A DNA stretch of 64,000 nt from Polyangiaceae bacterium. GTDB taxonomy: Bacteria; Myxococcota_A; Polyangia; Polyangiales; Polyangiaceae. Shown here piece after piece: positions 48,630-57,600 of this stretch. The notes beneath the pieces were generated by a model. It ran no database searches, had not been told where the DNA came from, and worked only from the letters and a program-made list of their open reading frames with translations. The translations under genes were made by a program, and so were the position numbers. How positions within the stretch are numbered: the first letter of the stretch is position 1; the number at the start of each line of letters is the position of its first letter. The stretch is from NCBI GenBank assembly GCA_041389725.1, contig JAWKRG010000002.1, positions 1,612,001 through 1,676,000 of the forward strand, read 5' to 3'.

Positions 48630-50753
48630 CAGGTTGCTGGTGGTGGTGCGACGGGCGTAGTCGATGAGCTGCTGCTGTTTGTCGGGCATCGAGACCGGCT
48701 TCTTTTCTAGCGGGTCATGTTCGATGTCGTAGAGTTCGTACGTCCCCTTGGTTCTGTCCTCGAAGAGTGCCAGTGATGGCGTGCGCAGTGCCCTGCGGTC
48801 GAAAGGATCGAAACCCGCGCGCTGGCTCACCGTTGCGCAGCGGAAGTTTCTGGGCTTGGTGAGCTCGGGGTGCAGCGCCGGGACGAGTAGGCTCTGCCCA
48901 TCGAGCTCTTCGTCCTCGGGGTGACCGATGGCCTCGAGGATGGTCGGAAGCACGTCAATCAGCCCAACCGGACTATCGACGACCTTGCCCTTGTCGGCGA
49001 CGCCTGGAATTCGAACCAACAGTGGCACGTGGACGCTCTCGATGTGACAGCTGTAGGCGTGATACCGGCCACCGTGCTCCCCGAACTCCTCTCCGTGGTC
49101 CGCGGTCACGATCACGATGCTGTCGGCCCAGAGCCGGTCGCGCGTCCTCAAGTATTCGAGGAACATGCCCAGACGTGCATCCGACTGGGCAACTTCACTG
49201 ATGTGCAGCTGCTTGGCTGACTTGCCAAACTCGAATCCGGGGTGGCCCACATACGCCGCATGGGGGTCGTCGAAGTAGAGCATGAGGAAGAAGGGCTGCT
49301 GCTGGGGAGCGCGCAGTCGATCCTCGATGTATTCGATCCCATGACTGATGGCGGATCCACTCGTGCCCTCCCGCCATGGCCGCGAACCCTTGCCGCGCCA
49401 CGCATCCAATTTCTGGTCGAAGCCGCGAGTGATGCCGTCGTAGTTGTCGATGATGTACGTGTTCAGAACGACTGCCGAGTGATAGCCGAAGGGTTTCAGC
49501 AGCTGCGGAAGGCCGCGATAGCCGGGCAGCGGGCTGTGTCGCTTGTTGTAGACCCAATCGATCTGATCCGGGTTTCGCCCGAGCAACATGCTCGGCATCG
49601 AAAGCAAGGTCGCTGACGACTGGCTGAGGGCATGCGTGAAGAGGAGCGACTCCTTCGCAAGTTTCTCCAGATTGGGCGTCGAGCGATGCTTGTAGCCAGG
49701 GACCAGTGAGGTGTGGTCCATCCTCATGGCGTCCACGACAACCCAGATCACGTTCTTCGCCGCCTTGGGCAGCTTGCTGGGTGAATAGAGTGGTTTGGGA
49801 CGGTCGACAGCAGCCTGACTCTCCGCATCCTTGCCGTCGCAGTCCTCGTCGATTTGGTTGCCAGGAACGTCGAAGGCACGTGGTGAAATCTTCGGATCGA
49901 AGGGAGCACAGTCGCCGCCGCCTAGCCACGCCGACGCTCCGTCCCGATCGACGTCACCCAAGAGGAGCAAGAAGGGCCTCGAAACCCGGGCCATGACCGT
50001 CGAGTCGGCAAGCGCCGCCATGGTGCTGCGAGAACGCGCCGTCAGACCCGCAAGGGTCACCAGAAGCGCAAGCCCCGTCATGAAGGCAACCGCCACACGA
50101 CGTTGCTTGGTACTCACGAAGCGGCGGGGCGGCAGGAACATCGGTAGCGCCGCTAGCAGAAGCAGAAGCACCGCAAGAACGGGAATCAGTGAAGTGAGCG
50201 AGTCGTATTGACGACGACAAAGCCAGACGATCCCCGCGCTGAGAACTGCGGCCAAGGGAATGCCTAGCTCGCGATCGGCCGTCCAGCGGCTGGACACGCG
50301 CAACTGCACCCTCTCCAGTGCGCGGGAGATGACGCCCACGAGTGCCGGGGCGAGCGCGATCGCACTGACGACTGTTGTCGCAGTCACCAAGAGCGTCAGA
50401 TCCCCGGCGAGTTCCTCGTTCTGTATGCGAGCGACGGCACGCTTGGCGAGCAGGCCGCTGGCCAAGACGCCCACGGTGGCCAACACGACCACGAGGCTCC
50501 ATGCGCGCCGCCGGGCGCTGCGCGGCGAAGGATCGTCTTCGACGTTCGAAGCACCGTCCATCAACCGGCGCACGCGCTGAATCCGGCGTAGGCCGGACTG
50601 AAGCGTTTGCAGAGGGACACCGGCTAGCAGGCCTGCAACCGCACCATATGCCGCAGCAGCGAGCGCTGCTCCAGGCGACCAGGGCTGACCCGCCACCCAC
50701 AGACCGAGGATGCCCAACAGCGATCCGCAGGTGAGCAGCCAACCCAAAAGCAT
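48609..50753 (-). CDS. membrane-anchored sulfatase/alkaline-phosphatase-superfamily protein
   Basis: 714 residues. About seven membrane helices fill residues 1-270. A MopE-like loop (CAPFDPKISPRAFDVPGNQIDEDCDG) and a linker precede the sulfatase domain at residues 335-700: KNVIWVVVDAMRMDHTSL (metal Asp), SQSSATLLSMPSMLLG (nucleophile region with Ser/Thr, no Cys, so no formylglycine), FFLMLYFDDPHAAYVGHPGF, IVIVTADHGEEFGEHGGRYHAYSCHIESVHVPLLVRIPG, and DVLPTILEAIG. This is the phosphoglycerol/phosphoethanolamine-transferase-like branch rather than a desulfating enzyme. Probably modifies a surface glycan. It is 59 bp downstream of the Sel1/H1-like gene. Confidence 0.88.
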   Translation of the reverse strand: MLLGWLLTCGSLLGILGLWVAGQPWSPGAALAAAAYGAVAGLLAGVPLQTLQSGLRRIQRVRRLMDGASNVEDDPSPRSARRRAWSLVVVLATVGVLASGLLAKRAVARIQNEELAGDLTLLVTATTVVSAIALAPALVGVISRALERVQLRVSSRWTADRELGIPLAAVLSAGIVWLCRRQYDSLTSLIPVLAVLLLLLAALPMFLPPRRFVSTKQRRVAVAFMTGLALLVTLAGLTARSRSTMAALADSTVMARVSRPFLLLLGDVDRDGASAWLGGGDCAPFDPKISPRAFDVPGNQIDEDCDGKDAESQAAVDRPKPLYSPSKLPKAAKNVIWVVVDAMRMDHTSLVPGYKHRSTPNLEKLAKESLLFTHALSQSSATLLSMPSMLLGRNPDQIDWVYNKRHSPLPGYRGLPQLLKPFGYHSAVVLNTYIIDNYDGITRGFDQKLDAWRGKGSRPWREGTSGSAISHGIEYIEDRLRAPQQQPFFLMLYFDDPHAAYVGHPGFEFGKSAKQLHISEVAQSDARLGMFLEYLRTRDRLWADSIVIVTADHGEEFGEHGGRYHAYSCHIESVHVPLLVRIPGVADKGKVVDSPVGLIDVLPTILEAIGHPEDEELDGQSLLVPALHPELTKPRNFRCATVSQRAGFDPFDRRALRTPSLALFEDRTKGTYELYDIEHDPLEKKPVSMPDKQQQLIDYARRTTTSNLADHTKF

Positions 50754-50812
50754 GCAGGGAGACCTATCACGTCTCTCCGAGGCCGATAGCGCTTGCTACG
50801 ACCCCGGCGGCC

Positions 50813-52609
50813 TCAGTGCCGTTTGCTTGCTTTCTTTGCGCGCGCGGACTTCGCGTTCTTGGCGGGCCTGCTGGTCTTGGCGGCGCGCTTGCCAGGCGCT
50901 TTTTTCGACGGCGCTACCTTGGTCTTGGCCTTGGCCGCTTTCTTGGTCGCCTTGGGTTTGGCGGCTTTCGCCGTGCGAGCCTTCGACGAAGACCTCTTCG
51001 CGGTGTTCTTGGCGCCGGCCTTCTTCGGCGGGGCATTCCGCTTCGCCGCAGACTTGGCGGCCTTCTTCTTCGCGGGCTTCTTGTTCGAAGCCTTTTTCTT
51101 CGGCGTGCCCTTCCCCTTGGCCGCCGACTTGGCTGCCTTCTTCGCAGCCTTCTTCGGCGCGGCCTTCTTCTTGGAGGCTTTCTTCGCGACGGCCTTCGCA
51201 GCCTTCTTGGGCGAGACCTTCACGGCTTTGTTCGATGCCGTGCTCGCTTTCTTCGGCGCGGCTTTGTTCGATGCCGTGCTCGCTTTTTTCGGCGCCGTTT
51301 TCTTCTTCGCCGGAGTCTTGGCTGCCTTCTTCGGTGAGGCCTTCGCCGCTTTCTTCACCGGCGCCTTCTTCGCTGCGGCCTTCTTCACGGTCTTCGTCGG
51401 CTTCTCGGCGGCCTGCTGCGTCGACTTCGCGTCTGCTTTCTCCGCGGCCTTCGCACCCGTCGCTGCCACCTTTGCCTGCTTCACGGCCTTCTTGGGCTTG
51501 GCAGCCGCTTGCGCTTTCTTGCCGGCCTTCTTCGTCACGGATTTCGCGTCCGTGGGTTTCGCCTTCGCAGGTGCCTTGCTCGTCGTGGTCTTGGCGGCGC
51601 GCTTCATCGCGCTGGTTGGTTCAGCGCCCGTCTTGAGCGTAGGCGGAGATTCCACGACGGGCACCTCGACGGTGTCGGGCGCGTCCTCGTCCAGGTCGTC
51701 GAAGCTCGGGGCTCTCGGCATGCCAAGGCTTCCGGTAGAAGGCCCGGGCGGCGGCACTGCAGGCGGAGGGCGCAGAGTCAGCGCATCCTCGCGGAGTTCC
51801 GGTACGTCGGGGTCCACGCCCGCGTTGCTCGCGAGGGCACGCCAATCGAAACCCAGAGTCTCGGACATGTCGAAATACGCACGCGCCTTGTCGAGCATCT
51901 GCGGCGCACCGCTGCCCGCCGCGTACATGATGCCGAGGGTGGCCGCGGCTCGACCGTGACCGGCCAGCGCAGCGCGCTCGTACCAGTCGCGAGCGAGGGA
52001 ATCGTTTCGCTCTACTCCACGCCCCGTTGCGTAGAAGCCGCCCATGTTCGCCATGGCGCGGGGGTTACCAGCGCGCGCAGCCTTGTCACACCAGCGAAGG
52101 GCCTCGTCGGCGTCCACATCGCAGCCCAAGCCCTGCGAGATCATGGCGTAGAGCTCGAACATCGCACCGGGATGTCCAGCTTCGGCCGCGCGGCGGTGAT
52201 GGCGAAGACTCGCGGCGTGGTCCTGTTCCGTACCGAAGCCCTGGAAAGCGAACAGCCCGAGCAGATAGCTCGCGCGCGGATCTGCCTCGGCGCGTTGCGC
52301 TGCCTCGTAGCCCCGCTGAGCTCGATCGGCACTGCCGCTTTCCCAGATGTCGCTGGCCAAGGCGACGCACGCTTCGACGTCGCCGAGTTCGGCCGCGACT
52401 CGGCGCGCTTCCCCGAGCAGGTTGTGCGCCTTGTCCATCACTTCTGCGTCCACCGCGTCGAGCCCGATCATCTCGTCGGTCGCGCGGAACTCGAGGGCGA
52501 GCGCGAGGGCCTCGCCTGCGGAGCGAATCTCGGCTGCGTCGCTGCGATCCGCCAGCAGCCATTCCAAGGTCGAGATCTTGTCTTCCAGGTCCGCTTGACG
52601 CGTGTCCAT
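50813..52609 (-). CDS. Sel1-repeat protein fused to a histone-H1-like Lys/Ala tail
   Basis: 598 residues from ATG 52609. Residues 1-55 form a helical head. About six Sel1/TPR repeats follow to residue 245 (GDVEACVALASDIWESG, ASYLLGLFAFQGFGTEQDHAASLRHHRRAAEAGHPGAMFELYAMISQGLG, ALRWCDKAARAGNPRAMANMGGFYATGRGVERND). A Pro-rich linker leads to about 250 residues of KKA, AKK and PKK runs like histone H1 or eukaryotic-type nucleoid tails (KKAPKKAAKKAAKS, KKKASNKKPAKKKAAK). A 36-bp duplication encodes KKASTASNKAAP twice. The tail suggests DNA or RNA binding, the Sel1 repeats protein contacts. The gene precedes the sulfatase gene. Confidence 0.82.
   Translation of the reverse strand: MDTRQADLEDKISTLEWLLADRSDAAEIRSAGEALALALEFRATDEMIGLDAVDAEVMDKAHNLLGEARRVAAELGDVEACVALASDIWESGSADRAQRGYEAAQRAEADPRASYLLGLFAFQGFGTEQDHAASLRHHRRAAEAGHPGAMFELYAMISQGLGCDVDADEALRWCDKAARAGNPRAMANMGGFYATGRGVERNDSLARDWYERAALAGHGRAAATLGIMYAAGSGAPQMLDKARAYFDMSETLGFDWRALASNAGVDPDVPELREDALTLRPPPAVPPPGPSTGSLGMPRAPSFDDLDEDAPDTVEVPVVESPPTLKTGAEPTSAMKRAAKTTTSKAPAKAKPTDAKSVTKKAGKKAQAAAKPKKAVKQAKVAATGAKAAEKADAKSTQQAAEKPTKTVKKAAAKKAPVKKAAKASPKKAAKTPAKKKTAPKKASTASNKAAPKKASTASNKAVKVSPKKAAKAVAKKASKKKAAPKKAAKKAAKSAAKGKGTPKKKASNKKPAKKKAAKSAAKRNAPPKKAGAKNTAKRSSSKARTAKAAKPKATKKAAKAKTKVAPSKKAPGKRAAKTSRPAKNAKSARAKKASKRH
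51225..51296. repeat. 36-bp duplication in the Lys/Ala tail
   Basis: GCTTTGTTCGATGCCGTGCT recurs exactly 36 bp apart (51225 and 51261) and the repeats stay nearly identical to about 51296. In frame with the coding sequence on the minus strand. Confidence 0.85.
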
Positions 52610-52755
52610 GGTGACAGAGCAGCACGAACTTGGCCGCGCGCAAAGCCCGAGGGCACCGCAAAAGGGCAGAAGCGGGGCGAATTGCAGCTGGTACCCGGAC
52701 GCCCAAACGAATGTGCTATGAACTCGCGTCCCTGGAGCGGACAAGGAGGCCCCCA

Positions 52756-53619
52756 ATGCGCTCGGACGTTCTGCGACTCGGTCTGGCAAGCTGCGCGGTT
52801 TTGGTCGCGCTTTCTTGCGGTCGCTCGGTCATCGATTTTGGCGCGCCCCCCGAAGGTGGCGGCGCCGCGGGCGCCGACGCGGGGCTCGGTGGAACGACCG
52901 GCGGCAGTGCGGGCGTCAGCGGCCAGGGTGGGTTCGCAGGGGTGGCCGGCATCGCCGGCGGCGGCGGCACGACGTGCGTTGCGACGAACGAGTGTGAGGA
53001 CTGCACCTGCAACAACTGCATCGGTGAATGGCAGTTCTGTCAGGACACCAAGGGGTGCACCGACATCGTCGCGTGCGCGGACAAGTCTGGCTGCTCAGGG
53101 GTGAACTGCTACCTGGGGCCGTGCCAGCAAGTGATCGATCAGAACGGGGGTCCCTTCAGTGAAGCCACCAACGCCGCACAGCAGGTTGCCTCATGTCGTG
53201 ATGCTCAGGGGTGTCCCTGTGGTGGCGGAGGAACCGGTGGAGTCGTCGGCACTGGTGGAGTCGTCGGCACTGGCGGCGTCGTGGGAACCGGTGGAATCGT
53301 GGGCACCGGCGGCAGTGGCGGGGGTCCCCTGGCCTGCTTCCAGTGCATTCAGGGACAGTGCCCACAGGTACAACAGTGCTTGTTCGATCAAGCTTGTCGC
53401 GACGGCGCAATCTGCGCGGTCCAGAACTGCCTGGCTGGTGGCAATGGCATCGACTTTCAGTGCTTGTTGGGTTGCTTCCAAGGCAACTTGCAGGCGGGGC
53501 TGCTCGCATTCCAGGCCCTGCAGTGCTTTGGCACGAACTGCGCGCAAACCTGCGGCGGCGTGATTCCGGGCCTGCCCGGATTCCCCGGCGGCGGTGGCGG
53601 CACGCCGCCGCCGAATTGA
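52756..53619 (+). CDS. Cys- and Gly-rich lipoprotein
   Basis: 287 residues from ATG 52756, with AAGGAGG at 52743-52749. The lipobox is LVALSC (Cys21). A Gly/Ala linker (about 45-72) is followed by CVATNECEDCTCNNCIGEWQFCQDTKGCTDIVACADKSGC, a dense Cys cluster, then four VVGTGG/IVGTGG heptamers and a second Cys domain (CFQCIQGQCPQVQQCLFDQACRDGAICAVQNC). The two Cys domains look alike and may be an internal duplication. Surface-located by prediction; no function recognised. Confidence 0.72.
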   Translation: MRSDVLRLGLASCAVLVALSCGRSVIDFGAPPEGGGAAGADAGLGGTTGGSAGVSGQGGFAGVAGIAGGGGTTCVATNECEDCTCNNCIGEWQFCQDTKGCTDIVACADKSGCSGVNCYLGPCQQVIDQNGGPFSEATNAAQQVASCRDAQGCPCGGGGTGGVVGTGGVVGTGGVVGTGGIVGTGGSGGGPLACFQCIQGQCPQVQQCLFDQACRDGAICAVQNCLAGGNGIDFQCLLGCFQGNLQAGLLAFQALQCFGTNCAQTCGGVIPGLPGFPGGGGGTPPPN

Positions 53620-53762
53620 CGCAGCCCCCAACGGCTCATTGCGGGATCTGTGCGGTTGGCACGGGTTTCGACCGTGTGAAGTCCACGAGTCGGCCGGTGT
53701 TTTGGCGCGCGCTTGGACTCCGCGGGTCTATGCCATTAGGCTGATTGCTCGCGAGAGGGACG

Positions 53763-54575
53763 GTGACCGTGCGAAATCAGTTGGTGTCTGCAGTTTGTCT
53801 GGCCTTGTTTGCGTTGCCGTTCGGATGCGGTAGCGACGATGACTCCGGTGGCGGCTCGGGCGGGGGCACAGCGACAGGTGCAACCGGCGGCTTTGGCGCG
53901 TTCGGAAGCGGTGGCTTCAACACGGGCGGCGTCGTGAGCACCGGTGGCAGCACGAACACCGGTGGCACGATCAGTACTGGCGGCTTCGGCAACGCGGCGG
54001 GCTCGAGTGGAATGAGTGGCGCCAGCGGGTCGAGCGGCGCAAGTGGCGCGAGCGGGTCAGGCGGCGCTGCGACGGGCGGGACCGGGGGAGCCGCAACCGG
54101 CGGCGTGTCCTCGGGCGGAACGGGCGGAACCGCGAGCGGCGGAACTTCGTCCGGCGGTACCGGCGGCACTGCGACGGGCGGAGCGTCGTCCGGCGGAACT
54201 GGAGGCACCGCCACTGGCGGAGCTTCTTCGGGTGGCAGCGGCGGCGTCAGCACCGGTGGGACGGGCGGCGTGGCCAGCGGTGGGACCGGCGGAGGCAACC
54301 CTGCATGTCCGCCACTCTCGGGCGTATGGAACGTGACAGGGACATGCGGCGCCGGCACCTGCACCGTGGCGCAGACGGGGTGCGCGATTTCCATCTCGTG
54401 CGGCGGTGGACTCGGCGGTGCGTCTTGCACCGGAGCGGTCTCGACGGCCAACATGACCCTCGCTTGTCAGAGCACGCTGGGCAATCTCACCTGCAGTGGC
54501 ACCGTGTCGGCCACTGCCTGGTCGGGTTCCTGTACGACCGGCTCTTTCACGTGCAATTTCGCTGCAACGAAGTAG
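53763..54575 (+). CDS. Gly/Ser-rich lipoprotein with small Cys beta-domain
   Basis: 270 residues from GTG 53763; TTG 53745 is an alternative. The lipobox is LPFGC (Cys22). Residues 26-180 are GGSGGASG-type simple sequence. The last 85 residues (CPPLSGVWNVTGTCGAGTCTVAQTGCAISISCGGGLGGASCTGAVSTANMTLACQS) have eight cysteines in a beta-rich module and end in NFAATK. Linker length differs greatly between such lipoproteins in this window, consistent with slippage. Confidence 0.68.
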   Translation: MTVRNQLVSAVCLALFALPFGCGSDDDSGGGSGGGTATGATGGFGAFGSGGFNTGGVVSTGGSTNTGGTISTGGFGNAAGSSGMSGASGSSGASGASGSGGAATGGTGGAATGGVSSGGTGGTASGGTSSGGTGGTATGGASSGGTGGTATGGASSGGSGGVSTGGTGGVASGGTGGGNPACPPLSGVWNVTGTCGAGTCTVAQTGCAISISCGGGLGGASCTGAVSTANMTLACQSTLGNLTCSGTVSATAWSGSCTTGSFTCNFAATK

Positions 54576-54689
54576 CGACGCGGCGCCGACCCATGGACCC
54601 CTGGTGGTCGGGGTCAAAAAGCGAGCAAACCCTGGGAAATATTGCCAGGCCTTTGCGGCGTTTTACCCTCGGTCTAGTCTAACTCCTCC

Positions 54690-57600
54690 GTGCAACTCCG
54701 AGCTCGCTCCCTTTCGGCAGTGTCCGCGCTGCTCATGGCCGCCGCGCCTGCGCTGGCAGGCGTGGAGTCGAGCCAATCGAGGGAGGAAGTCGGGCAGACC
54801 GTGCCTGCGCAGTTCAACCCAGGGGGACGTGGCAAGCCGAAGCCCGGCGGCTTTCGTCCTGGTGGACGGCCCGGCGGTGCAAAACCCGGCGGTGCAAAAC
54901 CCGGTGGCGCCAAGCCCGGCGGCGCAAAACCCGGCGGTGCAAAACCCGGTGGCACCAAGCCTGGCACGGACCCCGAGGCCGGCCCCGGGAAAGGCCCTGG
55001 CAAGGACGCGCTGATCGCTCGCTACACCGGCATCGTGCTGTCGCAGCCAGCATCGCAGTTTCCGTTGCAGCGACTCGCGGAGCTCTACCGCGAGCGCGAT
55101 GGCAACCTGGAAAAGCTGATTGCCGACTTCGAGAAGCGCGCCGCAGATCCCCAGCAGCCGACCGCGCTCGTAGCGCTAGCGGGGATCTACAAGCAGGATG
55201 GGCAGCAGGATCGGGCGATCGCGACTTACGAGAAAGCCATTGCGAAGAACCCGAAGGATCCCGACGCCACCATGGCGCTGGCACACGTGTTGTTCGATCG
55301 CGGGGACAAGGCGGGCGCCCTGGCCAGGTACGAGAAGGCGCTTCCGCTGCTCAAGTCCGACGCGGAAAAAGAGCAGACGCTGCGCACGCTGATGCAGCTG
55401 TCCCTCGACTTGAAGCGATACGACGACGCTTCCAAGCACCACAAGGCGCTCGTTCTACGCGCGAAGAACTCCTTCTACGTCAAGGGCGAGTTGGCACGCG
55501 AGCTGATGCTGCGAGCGGAGTACGCGCGCGCCGTCACGGAGTACCGCGCGGTGGTCAAGGCGGCCGCCGGCGACAATCGCGTGCTGGCGCCTGCCCTACG
55601 CGACCTGGGCAACGCCCTGGCCAAGCAAGGCAATCGCAAGGAAGCCATGGAAACGCTGCAGCGTGCGTTGCGTGTGGCTGGCGCACAGTCTGGAATTCGC
55701 GCCGAGATCTACGAGATCATCAGCGAGGTCTACCGTGCGGAGGATCGCCTGCGCGAGCTGGTCGCCGAGATCGAGAAGCGCGGCGCCCACGAGTTCGAAG
55801 AGATCCGCATGTTGGCGCGGCTCTACGAAGAGACGGGCCAGGTCAAGAAGGCGCTCACGACCTACAAGCAAGCGCTAGCGAAGAAGAACGGCGACATCGC
55901 GACTCGGCTCAAGGTCGTTCAACTGCTGCAGATCCAGGGGGAGCTGGACGAGGCCATTCGCGAGTACGAAGCGCTCATTCGAGCGGCACCGCGCAACCCT
56001 GACTACGTGTTCCAGCTCGCAGAAGCGCTCATTCAACGAGGCGACCGCAAGAAGGCCTTGGAGCACCTCAAGCAGTTGGAAGGTCGCTCCCGCCAAGACG
56101 AAGAAACCCTGGCAGCGCTTGTCGACTTCTACGAACGAGTGGAAGAGAAGGACCGCGCCATGCAGGTGCTGCAACGCCTGGGCAACATGGGCTCGCGGGA
56201 CCCGCGTCACTTGGTGGAGCTGGGTGCGCGCTATTGGGAAGAGGGCGACAAGCAAAAGGCGCTGACCACCTGGCAGCGCATCAAGACGCTGGTTGCCGAC
56301 AAGGCCCATGCGCAGCACACCCTCGGGGAGGTGTACCTGGAGCACGACATGCCCGTGGAGGCCCTAGCGGCCTTCCGCGAGGCAATGAAGCTCAAGCCCA
56401 AGAACGCCAAGTACCGCAAGGCCTACGCCATGGCGCTAGAGCGCACGGGCTCGTCCGCGGGCAGCCAGGAGGCGCGCAATCGCCAATACGACGAGGCGCG
56501 TCGTATCTGGGAAACGATCCTGAAGGAGAGCGGCGACAACAAGTACACCGAGCGCGAGGCGCGGCAGCACATCGTGACGCTGTGGAGTCTGTCGGGACAG
56601 CTCGAACAGCGCGCGGCTCCCCTCGCACGCCGCCTGCGCAACAAGCCGCCGGACTTGGAAGCGGGGCGGCTGTTGGCCGAAGTGCAGATCCGCTTGCGGC
56701 GCTACGCGGACGCGGAGCGCACGCTGCAACTGGTGGTCAAGGCTGCACCGGGAGATGGCGTGAGCCTGGGGCGCTTGGAGCGGGTGCTGGTATTGCAGCG
56801 CAAGCTCAAGGAGGCCATCGCCGTCTTGAAGAAGCTGATCGAAGCCGACCCGAAGCGTGCTCGAGAGGCCTACCAACGCATGGCGCAGTACGCCGCCGAG
56901 CTGTACCAAGACGACGATGCGATTCGCTATGCCGCGCGCGCCGTCGAACTCTCACCCGACGATGCGGAAGGACATCGCAAGCTCGGGGAGATGTACCGAC
57001 GGCGCCAGGAGACCAGCAAGGCGATCGCCGCCTTCCGCCAGTCGATTCAGAAGAACGACCGGCTGTTCCCGGTCTACTTTCAGCTGGCGGAGCTGCTGAT
57101 CAGCCAAGGTCAAACTGAAGAAGCGGACTTGTTGCTGCGGCGCGTCGTGCGCGCCTCGCCCGACGAAGAACTCGTGGCCCAAGCGGCGCGCTTGAGCATG
57201 CAGGTGAATCTCGGCCGCGGCACGCTGGAGAGTCTGGAGAAGGAGCTCCTTCCCGTTGCCTTGGGCAATCCGCAAAAGCCCATCTATCGTCGCCTGTTGG
57301 TCGACATCTACGGCGCGATCGCATTTCCGCTCGCGCATCGTGCCAAGAGCGGCGACGCGAAGGAGGCGGAAAAGGCCCGCCAAGCGCTGACCAAGGTCGG
57401 CGAACGCGCCGTGAAGCCGCTGCTGGATGCGCTGTCGGACGAACGTGAGTCCCAACAGCGTATCGCCATCGAACTGCTTTCCTACATCGAGAACAAGAGC
57501 GCGGGCCCGGCTCTCTTCGCCTTTGCCACTGGCAGCGCGGATGCCGACCTGCGCGCGCGAGCGATGATCGCCGTGGGGGCTTTGAACGACCCCGCCATGC

